A stretch of 64,000 bases of DNA from Galeruca laticollis (taxonomy: Eukaryota; Arthropoda; Insecta; Coleoptera; Chrysomelidae). Shown in pieces: positions 55,021 through 64,000 of the stretch (within the stretch, counting starts at the first letter, position 1; each line of letters begins with the position of its first letter). The stretch is from NCBI GenBank assembly GCA_963921935.1, contig OY998178.1, positions 46,926,951 to 46,990,950 of the forward strand. Reading direction: 5' to 3'. A program made the translations under genes and the position numbers. The notes beneath the pieces were generated by a model. The model was given only the letters and a program-made list of their open reading frames with translations, was not told the DNA's origin and ran no database searches.

Positions 55021-55388
55021 TTATGATGTTAAAAGTAATGTAACATCGTTCTGCTTCCTGCGGTTCTCAAGAGAGGGGATTCGCAGCTGCTGCAGCCACA
55101 CAGCATAGTCATGATGTACATGTAGCTTTAATGCAATATAGCGTAAAAAGTTGTTCTGAACATGTTCGAGTTTCTTAATGTAAACTAAATAATGTGGAGA
55201 CCATACAGGAGAACAGTAATTAAGGTAAGACCTAACTAAGGAAAAATACAAAAGTTTGATAGAAATAATACCAGTAAAATCATGAGTAGTTCTCTTAACG
55301 AAACCCAACATTTTCATGGACTTGTGTACAACAGTAGTGATGTGGTGGTTAGAGGTAAGTGTACTGTCAAGAACCACTCCACAATCTC
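55021..55388 (-). pseudogene. Jockey/CR1-like RT, C-terminal part (split by I-element)
   Basis: Reverse strand: VVLDSTLTSNHHITTVVHKS, SMKMLGFVKRTTHDF, YFSLVRSYLNYCSPVWSP and LEHVQNNFLRYIALKL, the RT thumb and C-terminal region of Jockey/CR1-type elements, with a stop at 55021. The block begins (at the TSD) exactly where the antisense fragment at 60738-62780 stops. Taking out the I-element and one copy of the TSD rejoins the two in frame at R-D-C-G-V-V-L-D. Confidence 0.8.
55376..55388. repeat. target-site duplication, left copy
   Basis: ACTCCACAATCTC, identical to 60725-60737, flanking the full-length I-clade element. Confidence 0.9.
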
Positions 55389-55551
55389 ACAGTTGTGTTT
55401 GTACCTTCACAGTGAACGTATCGATAGTTCAAGCGATCAGGTATTAACAGTGCCTAACAAAAACTTTGACTTCTTTCTAAAGATAAGTAACTAGTTTTAT
55501 TTTTGTTTAAGTATAAAATCGAATTTAATATTTAATTGAATTCACCAACTT
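55389..55551 (+). promoter_or_regulatory. 5' UTR and presumed internal promoter of the I-clade element
   Basis: Elements of this type carry their promoter downstream of the first base. The start ACAGTTGTG and CTTCACAGTGAACG resemble the CAGT-type start. There is no TATA box. The role is inferred from the family, since no promoter element can be proved from sequence. Confidence 0.45.
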
Positions 55552-56868
55552 ATGGATTTAAATTCGGGCGGCGAATCGCCGCCCCTATTAATTGATAAAG
55601 GGTCTTCGATAAAAGATTTTCAAAATATTAATTTCGAGAATAAATATCAGCCTTCGGATGTTGGTCCTTATTTAGTTTATATAGAACATAAAGAAAAAAA
55701 TGTAGGTCGTTTATTTCCCATTAAAATCGGTCACTTTTTAAGAAACATTACAGAATTCAGGCAAAATATATCAGATATAAAACCAGTAGGGGTAAACAGG
55801 GTAAAGGTAATTTTTAAAAATTTCAATATTGCTAACTTGTTGGTAAATCATGAAGTTTTATTAAAAAATAATTACATAGCTTATATTCCACTATTCTTCA
55901 CGCATAAAAAAGGTATAGTACGTATGGTAGATACTTATTTTAATGCCGAATACCTAAAAGACGCAATTGAATCTGGAATTAAAGTAGTTGATGTTAAGCG
56001 ATTAAAGCGTAAAATTGTAGACAGTGAAACCAAAGAAACAAAAGAAGTAGATAGACAAATGATCGTGGTTACTTTCTTAGGAAATACGATTCCCCAATCT
56101 GTTAAAATAAATATGGTAAACTTTCAGGTAGAACCATACATATATCCGGTGGTTCAGTGCTATAATTGTTTACGTTTCGGACATACTAAACATCAATGTA
56201 AAGGTAAACAGAAATGCCAAAACTGCTCTGAAGAAAATTGTAACTCAGTTTCCTGTGAAGAAAATAGAACACATTGTGTACATTGCGACAGTAATGAACA
56301 TAAATCCACATCCAAAAAATGCCCTGTTTACAATACACAATTGAGTATTAAAAAAGTAATGGCCTCTATGAATGCATCTTTCAAAGAAGCCGAAACTATT
56401 GTGAAAAATCCTGCTTACGGAAAAATCACAACTAATAATCGATTTTCATTATTATCAAATCCACAAAATTTCCCTGAGCTAACACATACAGCTTCAACTT
56501 CTTCTTACAGCTCAATCTTGAGTAAACCTAAGCCCTCCGTACATTTACCTAAACTTAATACGAGTACATCTGCGTCAAAAAAACGCAGAAAGTCCTCACC
56601 TCCAACTTCTCCTCCAGTAAATCATGAGAACAAAAAAACTAACAAACATTCTTCCATACTCCCAAATCCTTATAGGGAAGAGTTCAAATTTTATAAAGAG
56701 CAACTAGCATTTCAGGTAGAAAACATTATTAAAGATATAATTCTCAAAAAAAGTAACATTAATGAGATCAATGTTAAACAAGCAATTAACAATATCCTGG
56801 ATAAATATGAATTAAAAGAAAAAAGTAGTATTAATAGACAAAATGACGAAGACTCAGATACTTTCTAA
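55552..56868 (+). CDS. I-clade ORF1 protein (gag-like, CCHC zinc knuckles)
   Basis: 438 codons from ATG 55552. The N-terminal half resembles the RRM-like part of I-group ORF1 proteins (GPYLVYIEHKEKNVGRLFPI, VKVIFKNFNIANLLV). Residues about 203-262 carry Cys-rich knuckles: CYNCLRFGHTKHQC is a canonical CX2CX4HX4C, CQNCSEENCNSVSC lacks the His, and CVHCDSNEHKSTSKKC is CX2CX4HX6C. The C-terminal third is Ser/Pro/Lys-rich (KKRRKSSPPTSPP) and ends in a helical segment. By family it coats element RNA in the RNP. It overlaps ORF2 by 26 bases in a different frame, so ORF2 must be reached by reinitiation or a frameshift. Intact. Confidence 0.9.
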   Translation: MDLNSGGESPPLLIDKGSSIKDFQNINFENKYQPSDVGPYLVYIEHKEKNVGRLFPIKIGHFLRNITEFRQNISDIKPVGVNRVKVIFKNFNIANLLVNHEVLLKNNYIAYIPLFFTHKKGIVRMVDTYFNAEYLKDAIESGIKVVDVKRLKRKIVDSETKETKEVDRQMIVVTFLGNTIPQSVKINMVNFQVEPYIYPVVQCYNCLRFGHTKHQCKGKQKCQNCSEENCNSVSCEENRTHCVHCDSNEHKSTSKKCPVYNTQLSIKKVMASMNASFKEAETIVKNPAYGKITTNNRFSLLSNPQNFPELTHTASTSSYSSILSKPKPSVHLPKLNTSTSASKKRRKSSPPTSPPVNHENKKTNKHSSILPNPYREEFKFYKEQLAFQVENIIKDIILKKSNINEINVKQAINNILDKYELKEKSSINRQNDEDSDTF

Positions 56869-59800
56869 TAAGCACATCAGAAATAATATCACAATTGTAC
56901 AGTGGAACTGTAGATCTATTATTGCAAATCAAGCGAGTCTTGTAAAATATATTAAAGACACACATGTGGACATTTTAGTTATATCAGAGCACTGGCTAAA
57001 ACCAAACAATAAATTTCGTATAAAAGGATATAATCTAGTAAGTAAATGTAGAAAAGATGGTTATGGCGGGGTATGCATTTTTGTGATTCAGGGTCTTAAC
57101 TATAAAGAGGTTTTGCTAAATACTGGAATCAAGGACTTAGAAGTATGCGCCGTATCGCTTGACTCTTTGAATTTGACTATAGCATCAATATATAGACCTC
57201 CAAACGTAATGGTAAGTCGAGTCAACTGGATTAATTTTTTCAAACAATTTGATTTATCTGCTACAATTTTTTGCGGTGATTTTAATGCACATCACGATAT
57301 GTGGGGACCAACTCCTGATGATCGACACGGAAAAATACTGGTAGAAGCTATGGATGACCTAGAACTTATAGCTCTCAACGACGGTTCCCCTACGAGAATT
57401 AACCCAAGTGGCAATCACTCAGCAGTCGATTTATCTCTCACCTCCAACACTCTCGCTGCAAAGTCTTCCTGGACTATCTTAGATGACACATTGGGATCTG
57501 ATCATTACCCTTTAATAATTGAGATTCAGATTAATTCTACAAACCTTGCATTAAATCCTTCCTCGAAATGGAATGATTCCCACGCAGATTGGAATACATT
57601 TCAAAACGTTTTGCAAACCGAAATGGTAAAAAATGATTTTGATGAAAATTCAACTGGCCCGGATAAAGTGAAGAGACTTTTTGAAATGATTTCAAGCGCG
57701 GCGTGTCAATCCATGCCGGTCAAGAAGCCTTTTATAGCGATTACCCCTAGGCCTATATGGTGGGACGAGGAATGTACAATGATATTTAAAAAACGAAAAG
57801 AAGCTCTAAAAAAATATAGAACTCTAGCAAGTTTTGAAAACTTTTTGAACTACCAAAATGCTGCCGCTAAAGCTAAACGTATATTTAAAGTTAAACAACG
57901 GAACAGCTGGATGACATTTTTAAACAAACTTAATAAAAATACCCCACTAACTGATATATGGAGATATATTAGATCTATGAACGGCAACTGCAATCAAAAT
58001 CGTAAAAAGCCTATTCCTAAAGAGCTAATTGAAAAAATTTTAAACAAACTAGCACCTCCTTCTGCACCCAATCTCTTAAGTTGCAGATCTTTTGGTTTCC
58101 AACCCACGGATTATACATTAAAAGCATTTACAATAGATGAACTAGAATTTGCTACAAAAGATAGTCGTAATACAGCCCCAGGGCTAGATGGTTTTACCTA
58201 TAAAATTATTCAAAAGCTACCCTTATCTGTGAAGATTTTCCTTCTTCAAATTTTTAACGATTGGTGGGTGAAACAAGAATATAGCGACGATTTAAAAAAT
58301 ATTATAATTTGTCTCTTTTTAAAACCAAATAAAGATGCAGAGTCTCCTTCATCATATCGACCTATTTCCCTATTATCTTGTATAACAAAAACGTTTGAAA
58401 GACTAATCAAATTTCGACTTGAGTATTTTCTTGAAAGTAATTCTATTCTTCCTAGGACGCAGTTCGGTTTCCGAAGGGGACTGGGCACAGTGGATGCTGT
58501 AGGTGCATTAGTTGCAGATATTCAAATATGTTTTTCGAACAATCAGTACACATTATGTTTATTTATCGATTTGACAGGTGCATATGATGTAGTAGATTTA
58601 AATATTTTATTTGAAAAAATGGTAGATGCTGGTATTGGGAAAAAGGTTTGTGCTAATGTAATTAATTTATTCACAAATAGAAACATTTTTATCCGCGACC
58701 ATAATAACGTGTTACATGGTCCACGCACAGTCTTCAACGGTTTACCACAGGGATCCATATTAAGTCCCTTGCTTTTTAACATCTATACTGCAGAGCTGCA
58801 TAGGTTAGGCGGTGAAACAATTAACCGAATTCAATACGCTGATGATTTATGTTTTTATGTTACTCGTAATTCATATGGAGAATGTGTTAAGGACTTACGA
58901 GCATTCCTTCAAGTACTCAAACCATGGCTGGTAAATATGGGCTTTAGTGTTTCTTCGGAGAAGTCTGCTCTGGTATGTTTCACTCGCCATCGAGTGGAAA
59001 CGTCCAGGGCTCTCTCTCTAGATGAGTTCACATTCCCATTTGTCGACGAATACAAATATCTGGGTATTGTCCTGGACAAAAAATTATTATGGACTAGCCA
59101 TATCAAGTACACTAAACAAAAATGTGAAAAAGGTATGAATCTTCTCAGAGTAGTTTCCAAACAAAAATGGGGAGCTGACTCAAACATCTCCTTCATTTTT
59201 TATAAGTCTTATATCCGTTCAATATTGGATTACGGGTGTACATTTTATGGTTCCTCATCAAAAACCAATTTAATAGCTGTTGACCGAATTCAATACAAAT
59301 CATTAAAAATATGCCTAGGAGTTATGATGTCATCACCTAATCAAGCTGTCTTAGCAGAAATGCAAGAGCCCCCGTTGCATATTAGAAGGCAATACCTAGC
59401 CGAAAAGCTTCTTATTAAATACCGAACATTTAACACGTACATGGTTCAAAAGATTTCAGCAATAAACACTATCAATCTGACTATGCCATACTGGAGAATA
59501 AAAACCAGTCCTCCATTAGCTGAGGCTTTTCTTAATACCAACAGCAAAGAAAATCATATCTTAAAGCAAGATACTTTCCCTATTTTTCAATGCAATTATG
59601 AATCTTTAGTGACTGCTCCTAACATCATATACCCCTCTTTTTACGAATTTTCTAGTATCAACCAAGTAATTTTGAAAACTGAACTTAACAATATAGGCGA
59701 CAATGTTACCACAATATACACTGATGGATCGAAATGTGATGAAGGAACTGGGGCAGCATTTCTTGTTTCAAATACTAATTACGTGGAAAGATTTAGAATT

Positions 59801-60577
59801 CCCAATTATTGTTCTGTTTTTTCTGCAGAAGCCTTCGCCATATCAAAAGCGTTAACTTGGTGTGCTTTAAATCCGATTCAAAGAGCTGTTATTATGTGTG
59901 ATTCCAAGTCAGTATTACAGGCTATAGAAAGTTCTCCATTCAAGTGTTACAGACAAAATATAATTTTAGAAATTAAAAAATTAACAAGCGAATTAAAAAC
60001 CCTGAACAAAAGTATAGTATTCATGTGGGTAAAAGGGCACTGCAGTTTAAAAGGAAATGAGTACGTGGACTTGGAAGCCAAGAGAGCCTGCAAAATGACT
60101 TCTTATACCAATCTTTATGTCTTCTCAGACCTTTTAAATTATTATAAGAAACATATTAGAACTAATTGGGAGCGGTCTTACGCCGACTTCGCTAAAACAT
60201 CTAATAGCCAATATTTCCTTTTGCATCCTACTTTACCAACTAAGATCCCTCATATTTTTAATTTTGATTATAGAAAACAATATACCTCCATCATATCACG
60301 TTTAAGAATAAATCACGGTCGTTTCCCAGCTCATCTTTTTAAAATAGGTATTGTCAATTCTCCAGCTTGCTCCTGTAACAAGGCATCAGTAGGAGATCTG
60401 AACCATATTTTCTTTGAATGCACTGAAAATGAAAAGGCAACTACTGAACTTTACAATTTTCTTATCAATTTCAACGTTCCTCTTCCCACAAATATAACCG
60501 CTCTTTTGGCAAATACTGAGAAGTCTGTACTTGATTCCATAGTGGATTTCATAAATAATTCTAAATTGTCTATTTAG
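56843..60577 (+). CDS. I-clade ORF2 polyprotein: APE endonuclease, RT, RNase H
   Basis: 1244 codons. APE-type endonuclease at residues about 13-230: IVQWNCRSI, ISEHWL, IYRPP, CGDFNAHHDMWG, AVDLSLTS and LGSDHYPL, with the catalytic N, E, D, N, D and H positions. RT at about 420-790: APGLDGFTYKII, SYRPISLLSCITKTFERLI, FGFRRGLGTVDAV, FIDLTGAYD (motif A Asp), GLPQGSILSPLLF, IQYADDLCFY (YADD near 664) and YKYLGIVLDKKLLW. RNase H at about 955-1085: IYTDGSKCDEGTGAAF, FSAEAFAI, MCDSKSVLQAI and WVKGHCSLKGNEYVDLEAK, with all four acidic residues. The C-terminus CSCNKASVGDLNHIFFEC is the usual zinc-like tail. It nicks target DNA and copies element RNA there. Uninterrupted; probably active or recently so. 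Confidence 0.95.
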   Translation: MTKTQILSNKHIRNNITIVQWNCRSIIANQASLVKYIKDTHVDILVISEHWLKPNNKFRIKGYNLVSKCRKDGYGGVCIFVIQGLNYKEVLLNTGIKDLEVCAVSLDSLNLTIASIYRPPNVMVSRVNWINFFKQFDLSATIFCGDFNAHHDMWGPTPDDRHGKILVEAMDDLELIALNDGSPTRINPSGNHSAVDLSLTSNTLAAKSSWTILDDTLGSDHYPLIIEIQINSTNLALNPSSKWNDSHADWNTFQNVLQTEMVKNDFDENSTGPDKVKRLFEMISSAACQSMPVKKPFIAITPRPIWWDEECTMIFKKRKEALKKYRTLASFENFLNYQNAAAKAKRIFKVKQRNSWMTFLNKLNKNTPLTDIWRYIRSMNGNCNQNRKKPIPKELIEKILNKLAPPSAPNLLSCRSFGFQPTDYTLKAFTIDELEFATKDSRNTAPGLDGFTYKIIQKLPLSVKIFLLQIFNDWWVKQEYSDDLKNIIICLFLKPNKDAESPSSYRPISLLSCITKTFERLIKFRLEYFLESNSILPRTQFGFRRGLGTVDAVGALVADIQICFSNNQYTLCLFIDLTGAYDVVDLNILFEKMVDAGIGKKVCANVINLFTNRNIFIRDHNNVLHGPRTVFNGLPQGSILSPLLFNIYTAELHRLGGETINRIQYADDLCFYVTRNSYGECVKDLRAFLQVLKPWLVNMGFSVSSEKSALVCFTRHRVETSRALSLDEFTFPFVDEYKYLGIVLDKKLLWTSHIKYTKQKCEKGMNLLRVVSKQKWGADSNISFIFYKSYIRSILDYGCTFYGSSSKTNLIAVDRIQYKSLKICLGVMMSSPNQAVLAEMQEPPLHIRRQYLAEKLLIKYRTFNTYMVQKISAINTINLTMPYWRIKTSPPLAEAFLNTNSKENHILKQDTFPIFQCNYESLVTAPNIIYPSFYEFSSINQVILKTELNNIGDNVTTIYTDGSKCDEGTGAAFLVSNTNYVERFRIPNYCSVFSAEAFAISKALTWCALNPIQRAVIMCDSKSVLQAIESSPFKCYRQNIILEIKKLTSELKTLNKSIVFMWVKGHCSLKGNEYVDLEAKRACKMTSYTNLYVFSDLLNYYKKHIRTNWERSYADFAKTSNSQYFLLHPTLPTKIPHIFNFDYRKQYTSIISRLRINHGRFPAHLFKIGIVNSPACSCNKASVGDLNHIFFECTENEKATTELYNFLINFNVPLPTNITALLANTEKSVLDSIVDFINNSKLSI

Positions 60578-60724
60578 ATATATGCTTAGATTTATGCCCA
60601 GTAATCAGCAATTTTATATCCTTACTCCTTTACAGTCCTTTTAATTTTTCAACCTTTACTCACTTTTAACTTTCTGTGGCTAATAGACTATGTCTGAGGC
60701 CATTCTCCCCCCACACACACACAC
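60578..60724 (+). promoter_or_regulatory. 3' UTR with terminal stem-loop and (CA)n tail
   Basis: TGGC (60677-60680) pairs with GCCA (60699-60702), and the inner AGAC (60685-60688) with GTCT (60692-60695), leaving a TAT loop and an AAT-containing bulge. A comparable hairpin with an AAT motif precedes the tails of both other I-clade elements (12397-12424 and 14243-14269). In this group the 3' structure is likely the RT recognition site. The tail ends CCCCCC(AC)n. Confidence 0.6.
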
Positions 60725-60737
60725 ACTCCACAATCTC
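60725..60737. repeat. target-site duplication, right copy
   Basis: ACTCCACAATCTC, identical to 55376-55388. Confidence 0.9.
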
Positions 60738-62780
60738 TTATCTGGTTGACTGTATCGATCAATTGACCATTTATGTTATAATTGAAAGTGGTTAAGTATT
60801 GGGTACGACAAAAGCGAATCATGTGACACTTTCCGGCATTAAGATCCATGCCGTTAAGAGTGCATCATTCGGGCAGGTTGTCCAAATCCGACTGCAGCAT
60901 TCCAACATCCTCATGGCTTTTAATAATTTTTAAACACTTCAAATCATCCGCAAATAGTAGTACATTAGTACGAAGAAAACAAGTGACAATATCGTTGATA
61001 AAGATATTGAAGAGTAATGGATCTAAGTGTGAACCCTGGAGAACACCTGATGTCACAGAAAATTTGCGGGAATAGAAATGGTTTATCCGAACCTGTTGAG
61101 CTCTATTAGTTAAATAACTGCAAAGCCACTGCAAGACCGAACCTCCAACAACAAGCAGATCAAGCTTTTGAAGTAGATGACCATGGTACACCCTGTCAAA
61201 AGCCTTGGAAAAATCAGTATACATGGAATCCACTTGTTCTCCTCTCTTAAGTGACTCAAAGATAAAGTCAACATAAGTTATCAAACTCAGCTCAGACGAG
61301 GATAAACCGAATTGCTGAGAATTTAAAATACCCGAAGAATTGTAGGTAAGATAATCTGCAGTTATGCTCTCAAATACTTTAGGTATGGTAATAAGAATTG
61401 ATATGGGGCGGTAATTCTTAATTTCAGATTTATGCCAGATTTATAAATTGGCGTAACGTAAGAAAGTTTCCAAGGGTAAGGAAACACACCTAAATGCAAA
61501 GATTTTTTTAAAATATGATATAGGGGTCGAGAAAGAATGAAACTGAGTTTTCTCAGAAAAATGGGTGGAATACCATCTGGTCTCGGTCCATTATTAATGT
61601 TCAAAGTTGAAATTCTCTCATAAATTCTGGAAATAGGAATGTGGTATGTTGATATGCACAACATTGCTTGGATCTGATTACCACTATGACTTAGAGTATG
61701 ATTAGTGTACACAGATGAAAAATGGTCAGCAAATAAATTTGCAATGTCAATACCACAGGAAGCAACTGAATTATCTAGTGTCGTTGAGTCAGGTATATTA
61801 TTAATTTCACGTTTACTTCTTACGAATTTCGAAAAAGCCTTAACATTATTCTGAATAGAATGCTCAGTATGCTAGTACAGCACTCATTCGACAGATCTAA
61901 GCTCATCGTGATCGAAACTCACTAAACTTTGCATAACATTCGCGAGTCCTAGTCGTTTTATAAATCTTATGAGCTACTTTTTTTGCGCAATAAATTTTTA
62001 AGTTCTAGAGAATACCAACATGGAAACACAAGTTCGCTTAAGTGGGACAAAACGATCAATAAGAGAGAGAGAGAGTTCTAAGCTTTGAAAGAGGTGATCC
62101 CATTCTATTGTTTCCAGACAATCATTGATAGCCGCAAAAGCATCATTACGAAAATCACGATAATATTCAATTTTATCGGGGGTCGTGTTATTTCCAAATT
62201 GCAAACTAAACGTTGTTTCTAGTGGAGGATGATGAGAATCAGGTGAAATTAGTACATCAACAGCACCACAAATCACTAATTTCATGGGTGACAAGATGAG
62301 ATCAAGGAGAACTCCTCTACTGTTGACCACATCATTACATTGGAAAAAATTGTGGAGAGCACAAATGCTTAAGACAATTTCAATAGCCTCACATACTGCC
62401 AGCGGTGCAGTAGGTTGTGCAGTAACCGAGGAGCAATCTTCAATTTCCCATGTAGCAGATGGAAGGTTGTAGTCACCAAAAAAGTAGAATTAGGATTTCG
62501 TTCACTCAAATCTGCAAGTTGTTCAGAATCAACCTGGTAAATGTTAGCTGAAGACTGGGGAGGGATATATGGAGCTCCCAGAATAAATTTATTATGTAAC
62601 TGGACAAAGAGCTGCTCAACATGAGGAGGAAGGATTTTTTTAAAATCACTATCAATATACCGCCACCTCTCAATGAGTCACTGGATTCAGAAGTGCAGTC
62701 CTGCCTGTAGATATGGTAGTTAGATAGTCCAAGTTCAGTATCACTAATATTATCATTGAACAAGTTTCAGTTAGATGCTA
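60738..62780 (-). pseudogene. Jockey/CR1-like endonuclease and RT (5' part, split by I-element)
   Basis: Reverse strand, fragmentary. 62763-62506: DTELGLSNYHIYRQDC then RGGGILIVI (APE endonuclease). 62330-61998: the segment with VDVLISPDSHHPPLE, the end of EN and the linker. 61712-61362: ISTLNINNGPRPDGIPPIFL and GVFPYPWKLSYVTPIYKSG (RT fingers). 61284-60865: MYTDFSKAFDRVYHGHLLQK (motif A), VLQGSHLDPLLFNIFINDI and LLFADDLKCLKII (F-A-D-D), then TFNYNINGQL up to the TSD. Several stops and frame breaks show an old, dead element predating the I-clade insertion. The RT continues at 55388-55021. Confidence 0.8.
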
Positions 62781-62844
62781 GTCAGTTATGCCAATCTAAA
62801 TTTTCAAGAACAATATTAGATACCCCATGGTTCGTCTCCAATGA

Positions 62845-63012
62845 GACAATTACAACGATCTCAAAATAAATTTTGTAAAAAATGTCATACAACAAAGAAG
62901 CAACGCCCACCGCATAAAAATTGAATACCACGAAAACCCAACCCTAGAACCCCTACTGATAAGAGAAGACAACAGAAGACTCAAAAGAAACTGGCTAATT
63001 GACTTGATATGA
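62845..63012 (+). pseudogene. non-LTR ORF2 C-terminal fragment
   Basis: The frame N-V-I-Q-Q-R-S-N-A-H-R then EYHENPTLEPLLIREDNRRL ending KRNWLIDLI and TGA. It resembles the extreme C-terminus of Jockey-type ORF2 proteins, which end in a 'HPNPL....RRLKR..P.DL' pattern. It is in sense orientation, so not part of the antisense element beside it. Short; moderate to low certainty. Confidence 0.4.
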
Positions 63013-64000
63013 ATTACCGAATCCTCATCATGTCAAATTGCTTAGTCATATTAGCTTAAAGAATGAATGTATTCTGGTTACTGATTAAAGTATAATTAAA
63101 AAAATGTTACAGATATAAACGAAACTGTCTCTAAATAATTCCACAATATAAGCAGAAAATGGTAGAAATTCTAAAAAATTACAATTGTTTTGATATCATA
63201 AAATGTCAGAAGGACAGAGTTACATTGTTTAATAATAATAATGTTATAACATATATTTTAGATGCACATGTAAATAGGGATAACATAAATGATTGTAAAT
63301 AGACATTTTTAAACAAACAAAAAAATAGGTTACTGCTTCATCTAGTCAACAATAAGTAGGCATCACATGAAATGTCACTTCTGTCTAGTGTTGGTCGATA
63401 TATCGGTAACCACGATATTTCACCGGTGAATGTAAAATCACTAGCGCTACCGGTGCTTCAGTTCTCGCAGATGCGGTTATCGGTGATTCAGTTTCAACCG
63501 AATACTGCAATATCGGCGTCATCGATCATCTACACTAGCATTGGAAGACAACGCCGATCGAAAATCGATATCATTATTTACATATATTATGTGAAGGTAA
63601 AAACGGTGATTTAAGCCGATATGATGGTATTATAGATATTAGGAATATAAACTTTTGCTTTTACGGAATGAGAAGGCCGCAATCGATATAGATAATATAG
63701 GTATATTGTTGATCGGCGGTGGCGAGCGCCACCAAGTCAAAGAGAAAATACAAACAAGCGGCCCGACCCGATACCGATAAGTGCAAACGTGCCGCTTTTT
63801 TTTGTGCATTATTATGTTTCTTTCGGGGAGGAATATTAAAATAAATCTGCATTCAGGATAATATTTAGTGTTTTAAAATAAACCGATAAGAGATGTGTAA
63901 ATAATATATTCGTATGCGTCGCCAGTCTCCGCGCTGGTCTTATATTTTGATTTGTCTTTGATATTTATACTCAGTCACTGCGGTGATTCATATCACCGTT
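63013..64000. other. no gene seen; possible terminal repeat of a transposon
   Basis: From about 63387 the sequence TAGTGTTGGTCGATATATCG begins a stretch rich in CGATATC/ATCGGT and the palindrome TTTCACCGGTGAA. Similar GGTGATTCA...TCACCG motifs recur at 63481-63495 and at the window end (63980-63998). It may be the start of a hAT-type MITE or of another transposon running off the window. The first part resembles 7432-7520. No coding frame is supported. Confidence 0.3.

Larger units (their letters stand above)
55389..60724 (+). mobile_element. full-length I-clade non-LTR retrotransposon with 13-bp TSD
   Basis: About 5336 bp. It starts ACAGTTGTGTTTGTACCTTC. A 163-base 5' UTR is followed by ORF1 (438 codons) and ORF2 (1244 codons), both uninterrupted. 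A 3' UTR with a TGGC..AGAC..GTCT..GCCA hairpin (60677-60702) ends in a (CA)n tract instead of poly(A). The perfect 13-bp TSD and intact ORFs indicate a young insertion. It is the only element here that appears coding-competent. Confidence 0.9.

Noticed and set aside
1..64000. tRNA, rRNA or other structured RNA genes
   Set aside because: No A/B-box pairs with a cloverleaf and no rRNA-like stretches were recognised by eye. A tRNAscan or Infernal run would be needed to exclude them.
1..64000. Integrated virus or bacterial-type operon
   Set aside because: All enzyme motifs belong to eukaryotic transposable elements or to the two host genes. No capsid, replicase or operon structure was seen.

Overview
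The window is eukaryotic nuclear DNA, almost certainly from an insect. It is AT-rich, has very short introns (52, 65 and 111 bp) with canonical GT..AG ends, carries a ZAD plus C2H2 zinc-finger gene (a family typical of insects), has the last exon of a V-ATPase subunit E gene, and is filled with arthropod-type transposons. A large, TE-rich holometabolous genome such as a beetle would fit, but the species cannot be fixed from the sequence.

Only two host genes can be supported. The first (28981-38877, +) is a ZAD/C2H2 zinc-finger protein. I resolved it into five exons that join in frame to about 446 codons with 11 fingers. Its third intron is about 8.3 kb and is packed with antisense transposon remains, a 173-bp satellite array and a foldback element. 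The second is the terminal exon of V-ATPase subunit E (52744-53046, -), whose upstream exons I cannot find. Nearly everything else is mobile DNA.

Left part (1-20 kb): the 3' part of a Tc1/mariner (IS630-type) element has landed next to a Merlin-like fragment. A hAT (DUF4371/ZMYM1-type) transposase is split by about 1.2 kb of other repeats (3379-6583). Two I-clade non-LTR elements follow (7703-12451, and a 5'-truncated one at 12643-14270). A copia element (14271-20030) is itself interrupted by a 2.08 kb mariner element with clear TIRs and a TA target duplication.

Middle part (20-39 kb): a partly inverted repeat, unrecognised coiled-coil ORFs beside a tyrosine-recombinase-like remnant, and a degraded gypsy element. 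The gypsy has a 450-bp 5' LTR, a SAP domain at the start of gag, and what looks like a truncated macro domain after integrase. The ZAD gene follows, with piggyBac, CR1-like and LOA-like remains, the satellite and the foldback element in its large intron.

Right part (39-64 kb): a PIF/Harbinger element (39773-45502) has convergent MADF-BESS and transposase genes whose exons interlock, with a pogo-like element inserted. Then come a BEL/Pao fragment, a second hAT (antisense), the V-ATPase exon, a second block of the same satellite, and an old antisense Jockey/CR1-type element. Inserted in that old element is a full-length I-clade retrotransposon (55389-60724) with two intact overlapping ORFs and a 13-bp target-site duplication. 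It is the only element in the window that looks coding-competent.

Most elements are pseudogenes, so several calls rest on joining fragments in different frames, as stated in each entry. No viral, bacterial or CRISPR system was seen.
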